DNA of 64,000 bases, from assembly GCA_016215115.1 (NCBI GenBank), contig JACRLN010000044.1, forward strand, positions 1 through 64,000. The letters run 5' to 3'. This document shows positions 54,140-62,790 of the stretch, in pieces (the stretch's first letter is position 1; every line of letters starts with the position of its first letter). The notes beneath the pieces are model-generated. The model saw only the letters and a program-made list of their open reading frames with translations, had not been told where the DNA came from and did no database searches. The position numbers and the translations under genes were made by a program. The stretch comes from Nitrospirota bacterium (GTDB lineage: Bacteria > Nitrospirota > Thermodesulfovibrionia > UBA6902).

Positions 54140-54994
54140 CTATAATGGGGTTTCAAGATGTTCCAGTTGTCTCTCATATTTTTCGACATCGAAGGTCAGA
54201 TGGGGAAAGTTTACTTCGGCACTAGTAACCCACTTATTATGGTATTTCGCAAAGTATATCAGCTTACCAAGTTCTTTAACATTATTGAAGTTACTTTCTA
54301 TACAGAGTTTAATGCCCTCTTTGACATGCGTTAATAAATCTTCTTTAAGATCACCCCAAATGCGGAGTGCAGTATAAATATTAAGACAATAATAGCCGTC
54401 TTCATCTTCGTAAAAGAATTTATGGATGTTAGGATATGAAATCTCCTTTAGATAAAGTTGTAGGTTTTTATCCATAACTATGCGGGGGTTTACTGCCTTT
54501 TTGGTCTCCAGAGTAACTGCCCGGTTGTGTGCTTCACTGAATACAAACAGTTGTTGGTCACGATCACTTTCGTAATGTTTGCCAATCGAGATGCCTCCTC
54601 TCAACAGATAACCCATCTTGGAGATAAAAAGAGTGGTGAACATCGTCATTAATGAGAAGTAGGTCTCAATGCAATTCAGAACAGTTGTTTTCTCATCAAA
54701 AGACGTACTCCTGAAATTGATTTCAGAAACCGGCAAAGTAAAAATAAAGCTATCAGCATTGTTTCTCACATGTATGGCGTTTGTAATTTTTTGGAAGTAT
54801 TGCTGTTCCTCCTCATCTGTTTCTTCAACAACCTTGGTAAGGTCTATTCCTCGCAATCCCTTTAATGTCCCAATGGAAACACCATAGAACAAGTTCTCGA
54901 GATCCTTGACAAGTTCTGCACGTCCCATTGCTCTTTCAACTAGATCTTGATAACCCAGGATATCGATATAACCTACCATAGTATTAACAAACAT
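54140..54994 (-). CDS. class III nucleotide-cyclase-like protein
   Basis: 284 residues, not a canonical member. VGYIDILGYQDLVE matches the first metal-binding strand (D11), NNADSFIFT supplies a second Asp (D81), LRGGISIG (131-138) the next strand and VFSEAHNRAVTLE (151-163) the FGxAxNxAxxLE helix. The usual transition-state Arg in that helix is Thr or Val here and the gap between the metal Asps is long, so activity may differ or be lost. Pycsar-type cyclases share this fold, but no effector gene lies beside it. A TTGACT-N17-TAATTT promoter-like pair lies just upstream of the ATG. Confidence 0.6.
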   Translation of the reverse strand: MFVNTMVGYIDILGYQDLVERAMGRAELVKDLENLFYGVSIGTLKGLRGIDLTKVVEETDEEEQQYFQKITNAIHVRNNADSFIFTLPVSEINFRSTSFDEKTTVLNCIETYFSLMTMFTTLFISKMGYLLRGGISIGKHYESDRDQQLFVFSEAHNRAVTLETKKAVNPRIVMDKNLQLYLKEISYPNIHKFFYEDEDGYYCLNIYTALRIWGDLKEDLLTHVKEGIKLCIESNFNNVKELGKLIYFAKYHNKWVTSAEVNFPHLTFDVEKYERQLEHLETPL

Positions 54995-55298
54995 AACTTT
55001 ATAAATTAACTATCTTTTAGATCGAAGTCAATTATAAGTACTGTGTATGTGATTTTCAGGAAGATGTCTTTGAATATAAATTTGTAATCGAATTTACAAT
55101 TGTCAGATGAAATTACGATATCAAACCTGTTACTTTCATGCCGTACTTTTCAGACAACTACCCAATAATAAAATCTCTTTTTATCTAAGAAAGCATGCTT
55201 CGGGATATACGACAATACTTAAGAGTGGTTAGAAGGCAGTAGCCGGCAGTACAGATAAGAAACGGAGACCGGCGAAGAAAATAACAGAGCCGGCGCCC
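54995..55298. other. intergenic gap after the accessory region
   Basis: 304 bp, mostly AT-rich, with a GC-rich end (CCGGCAGT, GACCGGCG, AGCCGGCG). No gene or strong hairpin was seen apart from a weak TTGTAA/TTACAA pair. Confidence 0.4.
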
Positions 55299-55793
55299 TT
55301 ACAGTTCATAGAAGGTTTCATCGATTTGGGGTCGCGGCTTTTTACGACCCCTTATTCCCTTATTTTCTATGATAAATGGTTCTTCCCCTTCCAGAATATC
55401 ACCCATATCTTCTTCGATCTTATCAGGATCTTCCCCACGTTCCATACGGCGCAATGCTTCTTCCATCCCCGCACCCATCGAGACACCTGTTGCTTCAGAT
55501 AGTTTTTTCATCAGCATGGCTGCCTGACGGGGGTCATTCTCATTAATATTGCCTGCTTCGCCGGCAAGCATATTCATCGCCTTTTCCAATTTCGCCTCAT
55601 CAAAATCCGGCATTGTCGCATCATTTTCCCCGCCCTCTTTTCTTCCTGAAACAGAAGCAAACCTGGACATCTTGCGTATTAACTTAATATTTTTACAGCG
55701 CGGGCAATCCGGAATTTTCTCTGTATTAATGGTTCTGGAAAAGAAGTTGTAGATCGTATTACATTTCTTGCAATAGAACTCATAAATCGGCAT
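55299..55793 (-). CDS. FmdB-type zinc-ribbon protein
   Basis: 164 residues. The first ~50 form the FmdB/CxxC_CxxC zinc ribbon (YEFYCKKCNTIY...CPRCKNIKLIRKMS). The rest is acidic and helical with no known motif. FmdB was named from a formamidase regulator; most members have unknown roles. It lies 20 bp after the neighbouring hypothetical envelope gene and may be co-transcribed with the envelope operon. Confidence 0.82.
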   Translation of the reverse strand: MPIYEFYCKKCNTIYNFFSRTINTEKIPDCPRCKNIKLIRKMSRFASVSGRKEGGENDATMPDFDEAKLEKAMNMLAGEAGNINENDPRQAAMLMKKLSEATGVSMGAGMEEALRRMERGEDPDKIEEDMGDILEGEEPFIIENKGIRGRKKPRPQIDETFYEL

Positions 55794-55813
55794 TGCATTT
55801 CACCTCGAAATGA

Positions 55814-56470
55814 TCATTTATAGATGATGTTTTCAGATTTTTCTTCTAAAGACCAGTAGACGAAGCGGGCATCTTCTTCGCTCAATACTAAATAGATTGA
55901 AGTAAACGGGCTGCCTTTAATTGAATTCCATATTGTAAGTATGGGACGGGATAAATACCAGCCGGTGTAGCTGCTCATTTTATAAAGTCTTGAAAGAAAT
56001 CCTGCCCCTTTGGGACTTATGGATATAAAAATTCCTTCATGAAATTCGAGACGGTAGGTTGTCGGCATATCCTTCAGCTCCAGAGCTTCGATCTCGAATG
56101 CACCGGGAGTTGTAGTTGTATTTGTGCTGGTCTCTTCTTTGGCTTTGTTGGGATCTATATTTACTCTTTTTGGTTCTTTAAACAAGGCGCTCTTCTTAAG
56201 CATGGTCCGCGGCGCTGCATCAACAGGCTCGCCCCAGAATTTTATATCCTCAATCTTCATTTCCTTGAGTAAAATTCCCCGTGATTTTAGCAGTATCTCT
56301 TTGTCTTTCAGGTTGAAGATAAAATATATAACCGGTTTTTTAGCTACTTTCAATTCCGCTTCAAGCAGATTAATCTCATTTTTAGTACCGGCAGAATATT
56401 GAGATATTGCTTCTGTCTTAACAACAACTGCAAGGAAAATAACGAGGAGGGCACTGAAGAGGATTTTCAT
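55814..56470 (-). CDS. exported hypothetical protein in the L,D-transpeptidase operon
   Basis: 218 residues. A signal peptide (about 1-22, VVVKTEA) precedes a soluble domain with no recognised motif. A Thr-rich stretch (TSTNTTTTPGAF) at about 114-126 looks like a linker. It starts 1 bp after the stop of the L,D-transpeptidase gene, so a role in envelope or peptidoglycan maintenance is suggested by position only. Confidence 0.6.
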   Translation of the reverse strand: MKILFSALLVIFLAVVVKTEAISQYSAGTKNEINLLEAELKVAKKPVIYFIFNLKDKEILLKSRGILLKEMKIEDIKFWGEPVDAAPRTMLKKSALFKEPKRVNIDPNKAKEETSTNTTTTPGAFEIEALELKDMPTTYRLEFHEGIFISISPKGAGFLSRLYKMSSYTGWYLSRPILTIWNSIKGSPFTSIYLVLSEEDARFVYWSLEEKSENIIYK

Positions 56471-56471
56471 G

Positions 56472-57098
56472 CTAAAAGATTATTACCTTGGTGCCTATTG
56501 AAATTGTATTATAAAGTTCTTTAAGGTCTGCATCTCCAACTCTTACGCATCCGTGTGTTACGTTGCGGCCCAGAAGCCTTGTATATAGAGTGCCGTGTAT
56601 CATATATCCGTCACCGAGATGAAAAGCATAATCTCCGAGCACGCCTTCTTCCATCCTGTCTTTGTAGCTTTTAGGGACCTCCTCTCCTTCTTCAATGAAG
56701 GCCCAGTCAGGCTTGGTCCATACAGGATTTGTTGTCTTTGACTGGATTGAAAGTTCACCTCTTGGGGTGTCAAATATCCATTGCCTGTTGCCGGCAGGGT
56801 CATTAAGGATGCTGCCGCTTCCGGTAGAAACTACAACTTCTTTCAAGGTCTGCTCCCCTTTTTTTACATAGAGCCTGTTTTTTGCCGTATCTATCACGAG
56901 ATAAGTTCCTTTTGGAGAAAGATTGGAGATGCGTTTTTTTAAGTTAGCATTTCTTGAATTTAGATATTGCAACGACTTTATACTTTCTGTTTTATGTGAA
57001 ACATTCCCGCGTCCGGAAAGATAAATGCCACAGGCTTCCAGAGCGAGAAAGACACCGAAAATTACAAGTATTGTGACAATCACTATTTTCTTTTTCAA
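56472..57098 (-). CDS. L,D-transpeptidase (YkuD), membrane-anchored
   Basis: 208 residues. An N-terminal helix (about 5-24) anchors the protein. A YkuD domain has YLVIDTAKNRLYV and the catalytic motif HGTLYTRLLGRNVTHGCVRVGD with the His pair and C184. It forms 3-3 cross-links in peptidoglycan or attaches lipoproteins. It starts 2 bp after the stop of the larger paralogue, within one operon. Confidence 0.9.
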   Translation of the reverse strand: MKKKIVIVTILVIFGVFLALEACGIYLSGRGNVSHKTESIKSLQYLNSRNANLKKRISNLSPKGTYLVIDTAKNRLYVKKGEQTLKEVVVSTGSGSILNDPAGNRQWIFDTPRGELSIQSKTTNPVWTKPDWAFIEEGEEVPKSYKDRMEEGVLGDYAFHLGDGYMIHGTLYTRLLGRNVTHGCVRVGDADLKELYNTISIGTKVIIF

Positions 57099-57100
57099 AT

Positions 57101-58207
57101 TTATAAGTCCTTTATTGTTGAAGATATTATGTTGTCGTAGTCAATGGCTCCTACAATTGTGACAGGAGTGCCAGCGTCAACTAAACTGTAGAGTTCAGCC
57201 ATCTGATTGTTTTCCATAGCAATGCATCCATATGTCATCCCTTCGGTACCGCCGCCGTGTATTTCGATAAGTCCGCCGATACCAACCCTCGAGGAAATGA
57301 GTCCGTTCTTCCTGGCCCTTGCAAATTGTCTTTGGTCTTCATCATTAGGATAATTTATAAGCAGTGCTTTATAATAGCGGCTTCTTGGCAGCTTTTTAGT
57401 TATATAATATTTACCTTCAGGAGTTGCCAGGTCGCCGGCATGGATTTTATCATGAAAACCGTTTTTTCCAAGCCCTATTAAATAAGTTTTATAAGGAACG
57501 CCGTTTTTATATAGAACCAGTTTCCGGTCAATTTTGCTTACAAAAATTGAGTAGATGCCTTTTTCTCTCGAGGTTTCAATAGTATCATTTACCCATGTGC
57601 GCCACTTTGCTATCTGCTCTTTATTGGCATATCTGTTGAGTACAGGAGATATTGACTCTGTTGCCGATGCTGTGTATACAGGTAAGATCTTAAGTTTTTT
57701 CTCTGCCTCCGGATATTTCCCTTTTTCAGCAAGGCGTTGCACCTCCTTTAAAAGGAGTTCCGCACTTATTAATTGTCTCCTTGAAAGTCTTCCTTCATTG
57801 ATAAGAGAGGTCAATTTTTTAAGTGTATCAATCCTGCCCTGGAAAAAAGCAATCTGACTTGTTAGGGCGGATAATTTTATACGCTTCAGCTCCCGGATGT
57901 TATTGAGGAGGTTGTTACCAGTTAAAAGAACATCGCTGAATTCCTTCTGGATGGATTCATAATCCCTGAACCATGCAAACCTGCTCTCTTCGGCTATAAG
58001 ATGGTCTTTACCGTTTCTCAAGGATTGCTTATAAGTCCTGTACTCCTGCGGTGTATAAATGTCTGCACCAGACCTCCAGAGTTCATGTTCCTGCGTTTCC
58101 GCAATCGCGACCTCTGGAGGTACTGGAGCAGTGTTACAACCGATGAGAATGCTCAGGCATACAAGAAGAAACGTACTGATGATGCCATGAACAAAACGTA
58201 ATTGCAT
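57101..58207 (-). CDS. L,D-transpeptidase lipoprotein with N-terminal helical domain
   Basis: 368 residues. A lipoprotein signal ends in LIGC (C24). Residues 40-215 are helical and charged. The YkuD domain follows: SKIDRKLVLYKNG, then IHGGGTEGMTYGCIAM with C328 as catalytic Cys. Likely lipid-anchored peptidoglycan cross-linking enzyme. Starts 4 bp after the stop of the preceding lipoprotein gene. Confidence 0.9.
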   Translation of the reverse strand: MQLRFVHGIISTFLLVCLSILIGCNTAPVPPEVAIAETQEHELWRSGADIYTPQEYRTYKQSLRNGKDHLIAEESRFAWFRDYESIQKEFSDVLLTGNNLLNNIRELKRIKLSALTSQIAFFQGRIDTLKKLTSLINEGRLSRRQLISAELLLKEVQRLAEKGKYPEAEKKLKILPVYTASATESISPVLNRYANKEQIAKWRTWVNDTIETSREKGIYSIFVSKIDRKLVLYKNGVPYKTYLIGLGKNGFHDKIHAGDLATPEGKYYITKKLPRSRYYKALLINYPNDEDQRQFARARKNGLISSRVGIGGLIEIHGGGTEGMTYGCIAMENNQMAELYSLVDAGTPVTIVGAIDYDNIISSTIKDL

Positions 58208-58211
58208 TCCC

Positions 58212-58835
58212 TTATTTTTTCTTCTCAGCCTTCGGAGCTGCCTTTGCTGGTTTTGCCTTTTCCATAGCTGCTGTGATCTGGCCGGCTACTTCTGCTGCCT
58301 TGTCTTTTGCGCCGTTTGCCTTGTCAGTTGCGGCTAAATAGTCTTCACTGTCGATCAGGCCCTGTGCTTCGGTCAATGCCGCCTCAAGTCCGGCAACATC
58401 TGCACGCATAGCTTCGATGTCAGCCTTTGTGCCTTTTCCTTTAGGCGCCTTGCCTAACAATGCCTTTGCATCACTTACAGCGGTCTTGGCAGCATCGAGT
58501 GCCGCAATGGCGTCATTCTTGGCTTTCTCTTTTCTTGCCGGTATTTCAGCTTTCAGAGTGTCTGCGCTGCTTTTTACTTTAGCAAGAATCTCTTTTGCCT
58601 TATCATAGTTCTTGAAGAATTTTCCATCCTGAACCTTGACTTCATCCATTGCCGCTGTTAACTGATCATTCAGTGACTTTACTTCCTCTTTTGCATATTT
58701 TTCGCCGCCCTCTGCAAGTACAGCATCAATTGATGCCTTTGAATCGTTCATTTCCTGTGTAGGCTGTTTTGCACAGGAAGTAAGTACAACAAGCATGGCC
58801 ATAACTACTGTTAAAGATAGTAATAGTCTTTTCAT
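58212..58835 (-). CDS. alpha-helical lipoprotein (DUF4398-like)
   Basis: About 207 residues from the ATG at 58835, which has AGGAGG 8 bases upstream; the in-frame ATG at 58856 adds seven residues and has no such site. The lipobox LTSC gives C21. The mature part is almost all alpha-helical with Ala/Lys heptad-like repeats and a Lys-rich end (KPAKAAPKAEKKK), as in cell-wall-binding lipoproteins. The neighbouring L,D-transpeptidases could attach it to peptidoglycan. First gene after a sigma-54 promoter. Confidence 0.75.
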   Translation of the reverse strand: MKRLLLSLTVVMAMLVVLTSCAKQPTQEMNDSKASIDAVLAEGGEKYAKEEVKSLNDQLTAAMDEVKVQDGKFFKNYDKAKEILAKVKSSADTLKAEIPARKEKAKNDAIAALDAAKTAVSDAKALLGKAPKGKGTKADIEAMRADVAGLEAALTEAQGLIDSEDYLAATDKANGAKDKAAEVAGQITAAMEKAKPAKAAPKAEKKK

Positions 58836-58897
58836 GTCTTGTTCCTCCTTTCTCATAGGTTATTAATTAATACCAATGGTATTCGGAAGCACAAGAT

Positions 58898-58913
58898 TGC
58901 AAATTAAGTGCCA
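58898..58913 (-). promoter_or_regulatory. sigma-54 (-24/-12) promoter of the lipoprotein-L,D-transpeptidase operon
   Basis: Minus-strand TGGCACTTAATTTGCA: GG and GC separated by 10 bases, a full TGGCAC-N5-TTGCA match. The predicted start is near 58887, about 52 bases before the ATG at 58835. Confidence 0.75.
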
Positions 58914-59045
58914 CATATAACATATTGTAAAATAACGAATCAAAAAACTTCAATTATCCTGAAATGGGAAACTATTCCTCATTTGGGGAAGTTCTGCAAA
59001 AGCCATCTAAGGCCGAAAGAATTATTATCTTCTTATCCCTTGAAG

Positions 59046-59207
59046 CTCTTGCAAAAGTCTTTATTCGTCATTCCCGAGGTCTTTATCGGGAATCCAGTAT
59101 TCTTTAAAAGCAAAGCCCCCCGATTAAGGCCTTCGAGGGCAGGCTTCTGGATACCCGCTTTCGCGGGTATGACGGCAAAAACGATTTCCACGATATTTTT
59201 ACAAGAG
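59046..59207. mobile_element. MITE-like element, copy 2
   Basis: Left end CTCTTGCAAAAGT (59046-59058), right end ATTTTTACAAGAG (59195-59207, two mismatches to the complement). The centre has the same TTCGTCATTCCCGAGGTC block as copy 1 and a related but altered second half. Both copies have GCTCATG directly after the right end. Confidence 0.7.
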
Positions 59208-59214
59208 GCTCATG

Positions 59215-59242
59215 TTGTTAGCTCGATTATTCCTGCTATAAT
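59215..59242 (+). promoter_or_regulatory. sigma-70-type promoter of the GH13 gene
   Basis: TTGTTA at 59215-59220, a 16-bp spacer, and a perfect TATAAT at 59237-59242, 19 bases before the ATG at 59261. It begins 8 bases after the MITE-like element. Confidence 0.6.
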
Positions 59243-59260
59243 GATAGCGGAGATTATAAG

Positions 59261-60751
59261 ATGAAAAACAATCCGAAACTGTATGAGATAAATACTATTG
59301 CGTGGCTGTATGAACTTTCCAATAAATACGGAAGGCAATTCACTATAGGAACCGTACCCTCAGAAGAGTGGGACCGGCTTGAGAAAGCAGGCTTTGATTA
59401 CATCTGGTTAATGGGTATCTGGAAAAGGAGTAAAGCCGGCATACGGATATTTCAAAATGAGCCTGAGTACGCAACTTTTAAATCACTGTTTGATTCTGTG
59501 CTTCCGGAATGGAGTGAAGAGGAAGACCTTGTCGGCTCTCCTTATTCAATAGCTTCTTATGAGCCTGACCCCCTCATCGGCAGTTGGGAGCAGATCGATA
59601 TTGTCAGATATGAACTCCGTAATCGGAAAATGGGCCTTATTCTCGATTTTGTCCCGAACCATACAGCGCCTGACCACCCATGGATTTTTAAGCATCCGGA
59701 ATATTATATTCAGGTGAGAGAGTCCGACTATAAACAAAACCGCATTGCATACCTGCCAATCCATAAAGATGAAAAAACCCTCTATATGGCACACGGAAAA
59801 GATCCGTATTTTCCCCCATGGACAGATACAGTGCAACTGAACCATTTTAATCCCGAGATGCGCTTTGCCCTTACAAGAGAGCTGAAGAAAATTTCAGAAC
59901 ACTGTGACGGAGTGCGGTGCGACATGGCGATGCTCGTTTTGAATGACATCTTTAACAGGACCTGGGCATGGGTAAAAAGATATTCAGCATATGAACTGCA
60001 GGAAAGTGAATTCTGGAAAGAGGTCAGACACGATATGCCGGAACTGTTGCTGATAGCAGAAGCATACTGGGATACTGAAGCAACCCTTCTCTCTCTCGGG
60101 TTTGACTATGTATATGACAAGCGTCTCTATGATCATTTAGTGTATGCATCACCCTCAGGACTTCTTTCTTACCTGAAAGCTGACAAATCCTATCAGAAAA
60201 AACTCGTCCGTTTTATCGAAAACCACGATGAACCAAGAAGCGCTGAAACTTTCGACAGGGGGAAATTGCTGGCATCGGCAGTGTTGTTTTCAACTCTTCC
60301 TGGAATGAAGCTATACCATCAGGGGCAACTTGAAGGGAAAAAGATCCGCCTTCCTGTACAGCTCCGGAGAGTAAAACCTGAAGAGACTGATAACGAACTG
60401 TATGAATTTTATGAAAAGCTGCTTGCAATTACGAAACTGGATATTTTCTCCCTCGGCAACTGGGAATGTAAAAATATCTCTCCCGCATTTGATGACAGCT
60501 TCCAGAATCTCATTGCATATTTATGGACTTCGAAGAAGGATTTGGTGCTTGTCGTCGTGAATTTAAGCCGGCATGATTCACAGGGAAGGATTTCACTGGA
60601 AAAGGAGACCGCTGCCGAAGCCGATTATATCCTCGTTGATGAATTAAACAAACAGGTGTACAGGAGGAGCGGGAAGGAAATGATGAATCCCGGGTTACAC
60701 GTAATACTTGAAGGTTTCCATTCCCATATTTTTTATATAACGTTGGAGTAA
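59261..60751 (+). CDS. GH13 alpha-amylase-family enzyme
   Basis: 496 residues. The GH13 motifs are present: LDFVPNHTAPDHP (region I), GVRCDMAM with nucleophile D221 (region II), LIAEAYW with acid/base E267 (region III) and ENHDEPR with D323 (region IV). No signal peptide. It resembles the maltosyltransferase/trehalose-synthase-like cytoplasmic members more than secreted amylases; the exact reaction (glucan hydrolysis or transfer) is not readable. It is followed by rlmI after 9 bp. Confidence 0.88.
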   Translation: MKNNPKLYEINTIAWLYELSNKYGRQFTIGTVPSEEWDRLEKAGFDYIWLMGIWKRSKAGIRIFQNEPEYATFKSLFDSVLPEWSEEEDLVGSPYSIASYEPDPLIGSWEQIDIVRYELRNRKMGLILDFVPNHTAPDHPWIFKHPEYYIQVRESDYKQNRIAYLPIHKDEKTLYMAHGKDPYFPPWTDTVQLNHFNPEMRFALTRELKKISEHCDGVRCDMAMLVLNDIFNRTWAWVKRYSAYELQESEFWKEVRHDMPELLLIAEAYWDTEATLLSLGFDYVYDKRLYDHLVYASPSGLLSYLKADKSYQKKLVRFIENHDEPRSAETFDRGKLLASAVLFSTLPGMKLYHQGQLEGKKIRLPVQLRRVKPEETDNELYEFYEKLLAITKLDIFSLGNWECKNISPAFDDSFQNLIAYLWTSKKDLVLVVVNLSRHDSQGRISLEKETAAEADYILVDELNKQVYRRSGKEMMNPGLHVILEGFHSHIFYITLE

Positions 60752-60760
60752 ATTAAAAAC

Positions 60761-61936
60761 ATGATTAACCTGAAAGTTAAGAAACAGAAAACCGGACCGG
60801 TAATAAACCGGCATCCCTGGGTTTTTTCCCAGGCCTTAGAAAATATCCCTGACAATCTGAAGCCTGGAACCCATATTAAATTGATGAATGAAAGCGGCGT
60901 CTTTCTCGCAAGCGGCTATTTTAATTCCTACTCCCAGATTGCAATCCGTATATGGGGCTATGATGAAAATGAGAGGATTGATAAAGATTTTTTCATAAAA
61001 CGAATCAAGAAAGCTTCTGAAATCAGAAAAAAGTATATTGAAAACGACGGGACCGATTCATATCGTTTAATAAACGGTGAAAACGATTTTTTGCCCGGGC
61101 TGATTGTTGACAAATACAATGCTTCCCTCGTTATTCAATGCCATACACGCGGTATAGAATTCTGGAAGGATAGTATTGTTGAAGCTCTTATCGAAACAAT
61201 AAAACCCGGTGGACTTTATGAAAGGTCTGATAGTCCTTCAAGGAAAATAGACGGGTTAGGGAATCAGTCGGGACTGCTATACGGAAATATTCCTGATTTA
61301 ATAACAATAAAAGAAAATGGTTTTAAATTTCTTGTGGATATTAAAAAGGGTCAAAAGACGGGATTTTATCTGGACCAGAGAGATAAACGTCAGGCATTGT
61401 TGAAGTATGTTCAGGACAGATCTGTTTTGAACTGTTTCTCTTATACAGGCGGGTTTTCAGTTTATGCCCTAGCCGGCGGAGCGCAGAGAGTTGTCTGCGT
61501 TGATGCGTCTTCTCCTGCATTGGAGTTGGCGAAAGAAAATATTAAATTGAATAATCTGGATATCGGCAAATGCGAATTTGTCTGTGACGATGTAAAAAAG
61601 TATCTTAAGAACGTTCCTTCTGAAGCATTCAATCTGATCCTCCTGGACCCCCCTGCCTTTATCAAAGACAGGAGAAAGAAAAAAGAAGGAATGATAGGAT
61701 ACAGAGCCATTAATGAAATGGCGCTCAGGATATTGCCGGAGAAGGGCCTTCTTGTGACCTGTTCATGTTCAGCCCATTTATCCCTTCAGGATTTTCGCTT
61801 CCTGCTTGTGGAAGCAGGCGGCAGGGCAAGAAAATCCCTTCGGTTTTTGGAAACCTACACCCACGGGATGGACCACCCCGTGCTGGCCCCTTTTATTGAA
61901 GGAGAATATTTGAAGTGTTTTATTTTTATAGTCTGA
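60761..61936 (+). CDS. rlmI: 23S rRNA cytosine-5 methyltransferase, RlmI-like
   Basis: 391 residues. An N-terminal PUA domain (1-80, INRHPWVFSQALENI) and a class I methyltransferase domain: NCFSYTGGFSVYALAGGA (motif I), VCVDAS, DDVKKYL, LILLDPPAF (motif IV) and the CSCSAH stretch with a catalytic Cys. It methylates a cytosine of 23S rRNA in E. coli (C1962). Likely in one transcript with the GH13 gene. Confidence 0.92.
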   Translation: MINLKVKKQKTGPVINRHPWVFSQALENIPDNLKPGTHIKLMNESGVFLASGYFNSYSQIAIRIWGYDENERIDKDFFIKRIKKASEIRKKYIENDGTDSYRLINGENDFLPGLIVDKYNASLVIQCHTRGIEFWKDSIVEALIETIKPGGLYERSDSPSRKIDGLGNQSGLLYGNIPDLITIKENGFKFLVDIKKGQKTGFYLDQRDKRQALLKYVQDRSVLNCFSYTGGFSVYALAGGAQRVVCVDASSPALELAKENIKLNNLDIGKCEFVCDDVKKYLKNVPSEAFNLILLDPPAFIKDRRKKKEGMIGYRAINEMALRILPEKGLLVTCSCSAHLSLQDFRFLLVEAGGRARKSLRFLETYTHGMDHPVLAPFIEGEYLKCFIFIV

Positions 61937-61941
61937 CAATA

Positions 61942-62517
61942 CTAAAACTTTACCTTCGGAACCTCTTTCTCGGCCTTGGGTATTTCATAATACTCTGCTT
62001 TAGATATGCTTGCCAGCGCAGCAAAGAACCTGCCGAAAACGGTCCTTATATATGTATTCAAGATCTGTACGGTCTCGTTGTATCTCTTCCTCTCAACAGA
62101 AATCCTGTTTTCTGTGCCTTCGAGGCTGTCCTGGAGTTTTAAGAAAGACTCGTTTGCCTTAAGTTGCGGATAATTCTCCTGCAATAAAAGCAGTCTGGAC
62201 AATACCCCTTCAAGCTGCCCGGATGCCTGAATCTTTTCTTTCACGGTATTGGCCTGGAAGTATTTGGTTCTTGCATCTGCAATATGTTCAAAAAGCTCTT
62301 TTTCATGAGCTGCGTATCCTTTCACCGTCTCAACAAGATTCGGTATCAGGTCATATCTTCTTTTCAACTGGTTTTCGACCTGCGCCCACTGCGCCTTTAC
62401 CTGCTCATCCATAATAATAACATTGTTATATCCGCTGATTACCCATTTCCCAAAAACTAATCCAATAACCACTAAAATGCCCAAAACAATCAGTGTGATT
62501 TTCAATCCTTTTGACAT
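61942..62517 (-). CDS. lemA: LemA family protein
   Basis: 191 residues. One N-terminal helix (about 5-26) then a helical bundle with the family motifs GYNNVIIMDEQVKAQWAQVENQLKRR, YDLIPNLVETVKGYAAHE and SLEGTENRISVERKRYN. The AAGGAGG lies 6 bases before the ATG. LemA proteins are often encoded next to TPM-domain proteins, as here; function remains unclear, with an envelope or signalling role suggested. Confidence 0.95.
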   Translation of the reverse strand: MSKGLKITLIVLGILVVIGLVFGKWVISGYNNVIIMDEQVKAQWAQVENQLKRRYDLIPNLVETVKGYAAHEKELFEHIADARTKYFQANTVKEKIQASGQLEGVLSRLLLLQENYPQLKANESFLKLQDSLEGTENRISVERKRYNETVQILNTYIRTVFGRFFAALASISKAEYYEIPKAEKEVPKVKF

Positions 62518-62617
62518 TGAATACCTCCTTTTTAAATTAGTTTTAGTTGTTTGTTGTTAGTTTTAACTATACAGAGCGACATATTTTATTGCGAATAGAG
62601 TCTCTTCTATCTGAGTT

Positions 62618-62723
62618 GTCATTCCCGAAGTTTTTTATCCCCGATAAAGACCTTCGGGGACGAATCCAGTATCCTTTCAAATCAACTGCTTCTGGATTCC
62701 CGCTTAAGGACTGCGGGAATGAC
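62618..62723. repeat. GTCATTCCCG dispersed palindromic repeat
   Basis: Starts GTCATTCCCG and ends CGGGAATGAC, with a CCCCGATAAAGACCTTCGGGG internal hairpin. It sits between lemA and the TPM-domain gene, filling a 273-bp gap that holds no gene. Confidence 0.8.
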
Positions 62724-62790
62724 GATTTATGCGCAGTTATTTGTGACGCTATGTATAATTACTAACAACTGACAACTATTCACTGATATA

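Noticed and set aside
58908-59264. plus-strand open frame of 118 codons before the GH13 gene
   Set aside because: More than half is the second MITE-like element; the peptide motif FAGMTAKT is repeat-derived.
62223-62414. plus-strand GFRPAPT peptide resembling the GAGFKPAPT repeat
   Set aside because: It is antisense to conserved LemA sequence and shows no palindrome, so the likeness is accidental.
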